From positions 1 through 5,151 of the forward strand of contig JAQWCP010000134.1 in NCBI GenBank assembly GCA_028705905.1: a stretch of DNA of 5,151 bases, in the 5' to 3' direction. The DNA comes from Oscillospiraceae bacterium. Its GTDB lineage: Bacteria > Bacillota > Clostridia > Oscillospirales > Oscillospiraceae. The notes beneath the pieces are model-generated. The model was not told where the DNA came from and ran no database searches. It saw nothing but the letters and a program-made list of their open reading frames with translations. Shown here piece after piece: positions 1 to 4,887 of this stretch. Every line of letters starts with the position of its first letter. The stretch's first letter is position 1. The position numbers and the translations under genes are program-made.

Positions 1-1
1 T

Positions 2-505
2 TTTGTCATTGGTTCTCTGCACAATTTAAGCCGCGGCTCCGGTGGAACGGATTTCTATTTTAAAAAATACACATCAAAAGAGCAGTGTTATCAGGACCTG
101 GACGATTATTTTTCCCAAATGTATCTATTGGCGCAAAGAGGTTGTTTCGATGTTTTGGGGCATGTTTCATACCCTCTTCGGTATATGCGGGGAAGAGATG
201 GACAAAATGTGACATTGGAGCGGTATCGGGATCAAATTGCGGAAATCTTTCGCCTGGTCATTCAAAACGGAAAAGGGATTGAACTCAATACCAACCGCGG
301 CAGAAGCCTGAAAGAATGGATACCGCTTTTGCACCTATACAAAGATTTGGGTGGGGAAATCATTACAGTTGGGTCAGATGCCCATCGTCCGGATCATGTG
401 GGGCTTGGCATATTTGACGCTTACGCGCTGTTGGAGGCCACAAAGTTTCGATATGTTGCTTCCTATCAAGAACGAGAGCCACACTTTTTCCCGGTTTATA
501 AATAA
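2..505 (+). CDS. PHP-family phosphatase, histidinol-phosphatase-like (3' part)
   Basis: The reading frame is open from the left edge, so the N-terminus is missing and about 167 C-terminal residues are visible. PHP-domain landmarks appear in order: VIGSLHNL with a likely metal-ligand His (codon 20-22), FDVLGHVSYP (His codon 161-163), GIELNTNRGR, and TVGSDAHRPDHVG (Asp 377-379, His 383-385). This pattern fits HisJ/HisK-type histidinol-phosphatases, metal-dependent cytosolic enzymes that dephosphorylate L-histidinol phosphate in histidine synthesis. HisJ-type proteins are about 270 residues, so roughly 100 are off-window. No other his gene is visible and the next gene is rpiB, so the substrate could be another phosphoester. 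The PHP fold is confident; the histidinol-phosphate specificity is inference. The stop codon is followed at once by the rpiB ribosome-binding site. Confidence 0.8.
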   Translation, partial: FVIGSLHNLSRGSGGTDFYFKKYTSKEQCYQDLDDYFSQMYLLAQRGCFDVLGHVSYPLRYMRGRDGQNVTLERYRDQIAEIFRLVIQNGKGIELNTNRGRSLKEWIPLLHLYKDLGGEIITVGSDAHRPDHVGLGIFDAYALLEATKFRYVASYQEREPHFFPVYK

Positions 506-517
506 GGAGGAGCAGCA

Positions 518-952
518 ATGATAGCGATTGGATGCGATCATGGAGGATTTGCTTTAAAGCAAGAAATCATTTCCTATTTGCAACAAAACGGATATGAATA
601 TCAAGATTTTGGAACATATGATGTGGAGAGCTGTGATTATCCCGCATATGGAGAAAAGGTGGCCCGGGCTGTGGCGTCCGGCGCCTGCGAAAAGGGACTT
701 TTGTTTTGCGGGACAGGCGTGGGTATTTCATTGGCCGCCAACCGGGTAAAGGGCATCCGGGCCGTGGTTTGCTCCGAGCCGTATTCCGCAGAAATGTCTC
801 GTCGGCACAACAATGCCAACGTGCTTTGTTTGGGCGGACGTGTGGTTGGTCCGGGGCTTGCCGAGCAGATTGTGGATGTATGGCTCCATACGGAATTTGA
901 AGGTGGCCGCCATGAAAGGCGGGTCAGTTTGCTGGATTCCATTGCACCATAA
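518..952 (+). CDS. rpiB: Ribose-5-phosphate isomerase B
   Basis: This 144-residue protein matches the usual RpiB/LacAB length of about 145-150. RpiB interconverts ribose 5-phosphate and ribulose 5-phosphate in the non-oxidative pentose phosphate pathway, in the cytosol, as a dimer. Visible signatures are MIAIGCDHGG at the N-terminus (Asp7-His8), DYPAYGEKVARAV (40-52), the active-site loop FCGTGVGIS with the catalytic Cys at 64, NRVKGIRA (75-82), and RRHNNANVLCLGGRV (95-109) with the active-site His97. The start is fixed by AAGGAGGAG at 504-512, five bases before the ATG, and by the conserved N-terminus. It begins 12 bases after the upstream phosphatase stop, so the two are probably co-transcribed. 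No strong terminator follows it before the rplU promoter. Related sugar-phosphate isomerases such as allose-6-phosphate isomerase share the fold, but the plain RpiB assignment fits best. Confidence 0.95.
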   Translation: MIAIGCDHGGFALKQEIISYLQQNGYEYQDFGTYDVESCDYPAYGEKVARAVASGACEKGLLFCGTGVGISLAANRVKGIRAVVCSEPYSAEMSRRHNNANVLCLGGRVVGPGLAEQIVDVWLHTEFEGGRHERRVSLLDSIAP

Positions 953-981
953 AGAAGAAACGGAAAAAACGTCAATTTTCC

Positions 982-1010
982 TTGACAATTTGCGGTTTGA
1001 CTGATAAACT
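982..1010 (+). promoter_or_regulatory. Sigma-A-type promoter of the rplU-prp-rpmA unit
   Basis: A perfect -35 box TTGACA lies at 982-987, followed by a 17-base spacer and a -10 box TAAACT at 1005-1010 that matches 4 of 6 consensus bases. Transcription would start near 1017 and leave an untranslated leader of about 80 bases before rplU. A short inverted repeat (GTCAA 971-975, TTGAC 982-986) overlaps the -35 box; it could be an operator half-site pair but is too short to claim. Confidence 0.75.
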
Positions 1011-1016
1011 AATAAG

Positions 1017-1096
1017 GCCGCTTTGAATGGGTTTAAAAGCAGAAGGAATTCTCACCCCCGAGAGCGAGACTCGTATGAAGAGAGGTGCAAGATAGG
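1017..1096 (+). promoter_or_regulatory. Probable L21 ribosomal-protein leader RNA
   Basis: The untranslated leader of rplU has compact pairing potential. GCTTT (1020-1024) pairs with AAAGC (1036-1040). CACC (1053-1056) pairs with GGTG (1084-1087), enclosing a hairpin of CGAG (1059-1062) with CTCG (1070-1073). The outer GGTG is part of the rplU ribosome-binding site AGAGGTG (1081-1087), so the fold would hide it. Firmicutes are known to carry an L21 leader motif upstream of rplU that is thought to mediate autoregulation by the protein. The position and the CACC/CGAG/CTCG/GGTG arrangement agree with that, but the assignment was not checked against a covariance model. Confidence 0.6.
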
Positions 1097-1408
1097 ATGC
1101 ACGCAATCATTGAAGCAGGTGGAAAACAGTACAAAGTTGCAGAAGGCGATGTGGTTTTCATTGAAAAGATGGAAGCAGAAGCAGGCGCAACCGTTACATT
1201 CGACAAGGTTTTGGCTGTACTGGATGGGGACAAGCAGACGTTTGGCGCTCCTGTGGTAGAGGGAGCAAAGGTCTCCGCCACTGTGGTGAAAAACGGTAAG
1301 AACAAGAAAATCATGATCTTTAAGTACACCCCCAAGAAGGGGTATCGGAAACGCCAGGGGCATCGTCAGCCGTATACCAAGGTCGAAATCGGCAAGATTT
1401 CCCTGTGA
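1097..1408 (+). CDS. rplU: 50S ribosomal protein L21
   Basis: This 103-residue protein begins MHAIIEAGGKQYKV, the hallmark N-terminus of bL21, and continues with EGDVVFIEKM, FGAPVVEGAKV and the basic C-terminal stretch KKIMIFKYTPKKGYRKRQGHR, HRQPYTKVEI. The protein binds 23S rRNA in the large subunit. The length is normal (about 102-103). An in-frame GTG exists at 1085, but it lies inside the ribosome-binding site and would add non-conserved residues, so the ATG at 1097 was chosen, nine bases after AGGTG (1083-1087). It is the first gene after the promoter and leader, and its stop overlaps the start of prp by four bases. Confidence 0.97.
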   Translation: MHAIIEAGGKQYKVAEGDVVFIEKMEAEAGATVTFDKVLAVLDGDKQTFGAPVVEGAKVSATVVKNGKNKKIMIFKYTPKKGYRKRQGHRQPYTKVEIGKISL

Positions 1409-1734
1409 TTACCGTATCATTTCATCTGGATGGCCCGCGCATTGTCGGCTTTACCTGCCAAGGACACAGTGGGCTTGCTCCAGCGGGAGAGGATATCGTT
1501 TGTGCTGCGGTAAGCAGCGCTGTGCGCATGGCGGAGTGTGCTGTCAATGATGTGGCTGGCGCAGAGGCTGCCGTATCCCTTGACGAGGCGAACACCTCCG
1601 TGTCCCTGCGGTTGAAGCGGGGACTGGAGAGTGAGACGGAGGCCATCTGTCAAGCGGTTCTGACGGCAATGATGATTTCCCTTTCCCAGATCAGCGAGGA
1701 ATACCCAGAAAACATTACTGTCTTGGAGGTGTAA
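1405..1734 (+). CDS. prp: Ribosomal-processing cysteine protease Prp (YsxB family)
   Basis: This 109-residue protein has the Prp signature: GHSGLAPAGEDIVCAAVS with His21 and Cys33 at the spacing of the catalytic pair described for Staphylococcus aureus Prp. Prp removes the N-terminal extension of L27 before or during 50S assembly. Its position between rplU and rpmA is the canonical Firmicutes arrangement, and the L27 encoded next door carries the matching cleavable extension. The start is GTG, overlapping the rplU stop as GTGA (1405-1408). No Shine-Dalgarno sequence precedes it, so translation is probably coupled to rplU termination. The C-terminus (SLSQISEEYPENITVLEV) is acidic, as usual. 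The assignment is secure from motif and context. Confidence 0.93.
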   Translation: MITVSFHLDGPRIVGFTCQGHSGLAPAGEDIVCAAVSSAVRMAECAVNDVAGAEAAVSLDEANTSVSLRLKRGLESETEAICQAVLTAMMISLSQISEEYPENITVLEV

Positions 1735-1737
1735 GAC

Positions 1738-2022
1738 ATGCTGCAGATTAATCTTCAATTTTTTGCTCACAAAAAGGGCGTGGGCTCCACCCGGAACGGC
1801 CGCGATTCCGAGTCAAAACGTTTGGGTGTCAAACGGGCAGACGGGCAGGTCGTGTTGGCCGGCAACATTCTGGTGCGTCAGCGCGGGACGAAAATTCATC
1901 CCGGTGTCAACGTTGGCCGCGGCAGCGATGATACGCTGTTTGCGCTGAAAACTGGATGTGTTCGCTTTGAACGTTTGGGGAAAGATCGGAAACAAGTTTC
2001 CATCTATGAAGTAACCCAGTAA
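1738..2022 (+). CDS. rpmA: 50S ribosomal protein L27 with Prp-cleavable N-terminal extension
   Basis: This 94-residue protein starts MLQINLQFF, followed by AHKKGVGSTRNGRDSESKRL, the classic bL27 N-terminus. In Firmicutes, Prp cuts after the FF, here between Phe9 and Ala10. The exposed basic tail of mature L27 then reaches toward the peptidyl transferase centre. The body contains GQVVLAGNILVRQRGTKIHPG and GRGSDDTLFAL, as expected. The ribosome-binding site GGAGGTG (1725-1731) lies in the last codons of prp, and only three bases separate the prp stop from this ATG. The length is normal for the extended Firmicutes form. It is followed by a 140-base structured spacer rather than directly by obg. 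Confidence 0.97.
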   Translation: MLQINLQFFAHKKGVGSTRNGRDSESKRLGVKRADGQVVLAGNILVRQRGTKIHPGVNVGRGSDDTLFALKTGCVRFERLGKDRKQVSIYEVTQ

Positions 2023-2036
2023 GAACAAAAGGTTTG

Positions 2037-2140
2037 CGAGGGGCCAAAACAAAAGACGGCGAAAATGCTTGTCTGCTGCGGAACGTTGCGGCGGGTGAAA
2101 ATGCGCCGAATTTTGGAGCGGCCCCTCGTTTTCTCTTTTT
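2037..2140 (+). terminator. Long structured hairpin with T-tract between rpmA and obg (candidate attenuator)
   Basis: CGAGGGG (2037-2043) pairs with CCCCTCG (2122-2128). CCAAAA (2044-2049) pairs with TTTTGG (2111-2116), leaving a bulge at 2117-2121; alternatively the outer stem extends to nine perfect pairs using 2120-2121. Inside, CGGCG (2057-2061) pairs with CGCCG (2104-2108), and a wobble-rich stem (2069-2080 with 2087-2098) caps the structure. The outer stem is followed directly by TTTTCTCTTTTT (2129-2140). A long stem plus T-rich tract suggests partial termination or RNA processing, which would lower obg output relative to rpmA. The T-tract is interrupted and the total stem is long, so it may be a regulated structure rather than a simple terminator. 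Folding was done by eye. Confidence 0.5.
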
Positions 2141-2150
2141 ATAAGAGAAA
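2130..2150 (+). promoter_or_regulatory. Hairpin abutting the obg ribosome-binding site
   Basis: TTTCTCTT (2130-2137) pairs perfectly with AAGAGAAA (2143-2150) around a five-base loop. Its left arm is the T-tract of the preceding long hairpin, and its right arm touches the obg ribosome-binding site GGAAGGA (2151-2157). It could only form in read-through transcripts. It may limit or position ribosome loading on obg. The regulatory role is inference. Confidence 0.35.
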
Positions 2151-2162
2151 GGAAGGAATGCA

Positions 2163-3440
2163 ATGCCTGCATTTATTGATACCGCAAAAATCACTGTAAC
2201 AGCCGGAAAAGGCGGGAACGGCGTCGTCTCTTTTCATCGGGAGAAATATGTGGCGGCGGGTGGCCCGGATGGCGGCGATGGTGGCCGGGGAGGAGACATC
2301 ATTTTGCAAATAGACGACCATCTGTCTACGTTGATGGATTTCCGGTATAAACGGAAATACACGGCGGAGAATGGTATGGATGGTTCCGGCGGCCGCAAAA
2401 CAGGAAAAGATGGCGCATCTCTTGTCATCCGCGTGCCACGGGGCACCTTGGTGCGGGACCAAGAAACAGGGGAGATCATCAAGGATATGTCCGAGGGCAC
2501 GTCTTATGTATTGGCCAAGGGTGGAAACGGCGGCTGGGGCAACCAACATTTTGCCACACCCACCCGGCAAGCCCCTCGGTTTGCAAAGGGCGGACTTTTG
2601 GGTCAAAAGCGAGAGGTACGTTTGGAGCTCAAACTTTTGGCGGATGTGGGGTTGGTTGGGTTTCCAAATGTGGGGAAATCTACCTTGCTTTCCACTGTTT
2701 CCCGCGCCACGCCCAAAATTGCCAACTATCACTTTACCACGCTCTTCCCCAATTTGGGCGTGGTCTATGTGACAGAAGGCGTGTCGTTTGTGATGGCTGA
2801 TATCCCCGGCCTCATCGAAGGTGCCGCGGGAGGTGCGGGGTTGGGGCATGATTTTCTGCGCCATGTGGATCGCTGCCGGCTTTTGGTACATGTGGTGGAT
2901 ATCTCGGGTAGCGAAGGAAGAAATCCCATTGAAGATTTCGAATCCATCAATGAAGAACTGAAGCAATACAACGAGGAATTGGCTGGCCGTCCTCAAATTG
3001 TGGCAGGAAACAAGTGTGATGTTTTAGAAGATGAGACTCTTTTGAAAGAATTTCAGGCATATGTGGAAGAAAAAGGCTATCGCTTTTTCCCCATTTCTGC
3101 CGCCGCTCATACGGGGACTGACACGCTTGTCAAAGCCATTGCAGGGGAACTGGCTAAACTCCCGCCCGTTCGCGTCTACGAACCGGAATATGTGCAGCGC
3201 GCGCCGGACATTGGAACGGTGGACGATCTTCACATTGAAGAAGTGGATGGCACCTGGATCATTGAAGGGGCTTGGCTGGAACGCCTGATGTCCAATGTCA
3301 ACTTTAGTGACTTTGAGTCCCGCACGTATTTTGATAAGCAGTTGCGTACCGCAGGCCTGTTTGACCAACTGGAGGCCATGGGAATCGAAGATGGGGACAT
3401 TGTCAATCTTTACAATTTAGAATTTGAATATCAGAGATAA
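2163..3440 (+). CDS. obg: GTPase Obg (ObgE/CgtA)
   Basis: This 425-residue protein has the full three-domain Obg layout. Residues 1 to about 157 form the glycine-rich Obg fold (GKGGNGVVSFHREKYV, GGPDGGDGGRGG, AKGGNGGWGN). The G domain carries the P-loop GFPNVGKST (166-174), switch I threonines at 192-193, DIPGLIEG starting at Asp213, NKCD (283-286) and SAAAHTG starting at Ser312. From about residue 345 onward is the C-terminal OCT-type domain found in Firmicutes. Obg binds the 50S subunit and acts in its late assembly, and also links to ppGpp and stress signalling. The ATG follows GGAAGGA (2151-2157) by five bases; an ATG at 2158 is out of frame. All GTPase motifs look intact. The gene lies downstream of rpmA as in many bacteria and is closed by a strong terminator. 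Confidence 0.97.
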   Translation: MPAFIDTAKITVTAGKGGNGVVSFHREKYVAAGGPDGGDGGRGGDIILQIDDHLSTLMDFRYKRKYTAENGMDGSGGRKTGKDGASLVIRVPRGTLVRDQETGEIIKDMSEGTSYVLAKGGNGGWGNQHFATPTRQAPRFAKGGLLGQKREVRLELKLLADVGLVGFPNVGKSTLLSTVSRATPKIANYHFTTLFPNLGVVYVTEGVSFVMADIPGLIEGAAGGAGLGHDFLRHVDRCRLLVHVVDISGSEGRNPIEDFESINEELKQYNEELAGRPQIVAGNKCDVLEDETLLKEFQAYVEEKGYRFFPISAAAHTGTDTLVKAIAGELAKLPPVRVYEPEYVQRAPDIGTVDDLHIEEVDGTWIIEGAWLERLMSNVNFSDFESRTYFDKQLRTAGLFDQLEAMGIEDGDIVNLYNLEFEYQR

Positions 3441-3489
3441 AGAGAGCAGACCAATATAAAGGTCCAATTCTTTTTTTCTGTGCGTGCAA

Positions 3490-3535
3490 AAACCTCCTGT
3501 CGCAGCTTGTATTCTGCGACAGGAGGTTTCTTTTT
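3490..3535 (+). terminator. Strong intrinsic terminator after obg
   Basis: A perfect 15-base-pair stem (3490-3504 with 3515-3529, core CCTCCTGTCGCA / TGCGACAGGAGG) encloses a ten-base loop and is followed by TTTCTTTTT. It lies 49 bases after the obg stop and ends the ribosomal-protein unit. The A-rich left flank means it could also work weakly for transcripts from the right. Confidence 0.92.
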
Positions 3536-3550
3536 CGCTCCAGGCCCTGT

Positions 3551-3584
3551 GCAGCGCTGGTACTTGGCTTCCGGGAACACTTCG
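3551..3584 (-). repeat. 34-base inverted copy of an internal IS256 transposase segment
   Basis: The minus strand of this stretch is identical over all 34 bases to 4386-4419 inside the transposase gene and encodes the same peptide, EVFPEAKYQRC. Similarity stops sharply on both sides. It lies between the obg terminator and the left end of the element, so it is neither a terminal inverted repeat nor a target duplication. It may be a remnant of an oppositely oriented second copy, a templated insertion, or part of the element itself. Confidence 0.9.
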
Positions 3585-3636
3585 ATAAGGTAGAATAAGT
3601 TGCGCAAATTGAAAAGGGCATTAAAAAGACACGGTT

Positions 3637-3662
3637 TGCAGCTCTCTGTTAGAATGAAGTTA
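3637..3662 (+). repeat. Left inverted repeat (inner block) of the IS256-like element
   Basis: TGCAG, TCTCTG, AGAAT and AGTTA blocks match the reverse complement of 4861-4885 at about 21 of 25 positions with one gap. A TAGAAT at 3650-3655 could be a -10 box for the transposase, but no convincing -35 box lies at the right distance. Confidence 0.65.
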
Positions 3663-3694
3663 CCACACACCATTCTGAAAGGAGACAGCAAACC

Positions 3695-4863
3695 ATGTCC
3701 GAGAAAATTGTACAGTTAAATGAGGAAGTAATCAAGGGGCAAATCAAGGAGTTCGTTCGAGGCAGCGTGGAAGAAACGCTGAACGGCCTGCTTGAGGCCG
3801 AAGCGGAGAAGCTGACTCGGGCAGCCAAATACGAGCGCAACGAAGAACGGCAAGGCTACCGCAGCGGCCATTACAGCCGTAATCTTACCCCCACCTCCGG
3901 CGACGTCACGCTCAATGTACCTCGTCTCAAGGGAATCTCTTTTGAAACAGCAATCATTGAGCGGTATCGTCGCAGGGAAAGCAGCGTGGAGGAAGCACTC
4001 ATCGAGATGTATCTTGCGGGCGTCTCTGTGCGCCGAGTAGAGGATATTACAGAAGCTCTCTGGGGCAGCAAGGTGTCTCCTTCCACGATCAGCGAGCTGA
4101 ACAAGAAAGCGTACGTCCATATCGAGGACTGGCGAAACCGGCCGCTGCACGACGGGCGCTACCCGTATGTCTATGTGGACGGCATCTACCTGCGCCGCAA
4201 CTGGGGCGGAGAGTGCGAGAATGTGGCAGTTCTGGTAGCGATTGCGGTCAATGAGGATGGCTATCGGGAAGTTTTGGGTGCCGCCGAGGGGATGAAAGAG
4301 GACAAGTCCAGTTGGGTCGGCGCGGCTTGGATGGCGTCAAACTCGTTGTTGGAGATAAGTGCCAGGGTATGCTGGAGGCCGTGGGCGAAGTGTTCCCGGA
4401 AGCCAAGTACCAGCGCTGCGCGGTGCACTTTTACCGCAACGTGTTTTCTGTGGTGCCCAAATCCAAGGTCAAGCTGGTGGCAAAGATGCTCAAGGCGATT
4501 CATGCGCAGGAGAGCAAGAAGGTCGCCCGTGAAAAAGCAAAGGCTGTGGTTGCCCAGCTTCGGGAGATGAAGCTCAAAGAGGCCGCCAAAAAGATTGAGG
4601 ACGGCGTAGAAGAGACACTGACCTATGCAGACTTTCCGTCTGAACATTGGACTCGGATTCGTACCAACAACGTCATAGAACGGCTGAATCGGGAGATACG
4701 TAGGCGCACCCGTGTGGTGGGCTGCTTTCCCGATGGAAACTCAGCCCTCATGTTGGTTTGCGCCCGCCTGCGGCATGTCGCCGGTACACAATGGGGCAAT
4801 AAGAAGTACATGAACATGAAGCACCTGGAGGCTGTTCTTGACGATGCCTCCATTGCCGGGTAA
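3695..4863 (+). pseudogene. IS256-family transposase, broken by a frameshifting deletion
   Basis: The first frame (from the ATG at 3695, behind AAAGGAG 3678-3684) reads as an IS256/MULE-type transposase: MSEKIVQLNEEVIKGQ, GYRSGHYSRNL, VPRLKG, SVEEALIEMYLAGVSVRRVEDI, and YVYVDGIYLRR with the first catalytic Asp at residue 162. After EDKSSWV (Val codon 4316-4318) homology continues in another frame from 4321: RGLDGVKLVVGDKC with the second Asp (codon 4354-4356), then NNVIERLNREIRRRT with the catalytic Glu (codon 4678-4680), ending at the TAA at 4861-4863. Relatives have about eight residues (FFQWL-like) at the join, so about 22 bases appear lost. Rejoined, the protein would be about 396 residues, near normal. 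The first frame runs on to 4570 with unrelated residues. The rest of the gene is well preserved, suggesting recent loss. As it stands it should make no active transposase. Confidence 0.9.
4386..4419 (+). repeat. Source/partner of the 34-base inverted copy at 3551-3584
   Basis: This segment of the transposase gene encodes EVFPEAKYQRC, just after the second catalytic Asp region. Its reverse complement occurs without mismatch at 3551-3584, about 800 bases upstream. In a transcript covering both, the two could form a 34-base-pair duplex. Confidence 0.9.
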
Positions 4864-4885
4864 CTCTATTCTCTCAGAGACTGCA
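4861..4885 (-). repeat. Right inverted repeat (inner block) of the IS256-like element
   Basis: This is the reverse-complement partner of 3637-3662. It begins at the transposase stop codon, so the gene reaches right to the end of the element, which is common in compact insertion sequences. Only four bases separate it from the outer AATTTGCGC block. Confidence 0.65.
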
Positions 4886-4887
4886 CA

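Noticed and set aside
962..981. GGAAAA / TTTTCC hairpin after rpiB as a terminator
   Set aside because: The stem is six mostly A-T pairs and no T-tract follows on the plus strand; the sequence runs straight into the rplU -35 box.
1085..1096. Upstream GTG start for rplU
   Set aside because: It overlaps the ribosome-binding site and adds residues not seen in L21 proteins; the ATG at 1097 gives the conserved N-terminus.
2139..2996. 285-codon open frame on the minus strand inside obg
   Set aside because: It is fully antisense to a convincing GTPase gene and shows no recognisable domain; a shadow of obg codon usage.
3449..3477. GACC / GGTC hairpin and T-rich run just after obg as a first terminator
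   Set aside because: Only four base pairs, with the seven-T run six bases beyond the stem; the 15-pair hairpin at 3490-3535 is a far better candidate.
3431..3691. Minus-strand open frame containing the peptide EVFPEAKYQRC
   Set aside because: The transposase-like peptide comes only from the 34-base inverted copy; the flanking residues resemble nothing and the frame crosses the obg terminator.
4310..4330. Programmed ribosomal frameshift in the transposase
   Set aside because: No slippery heptamer or A-rich run is present, and conserved residues are missing at the join, which points to a deletion.
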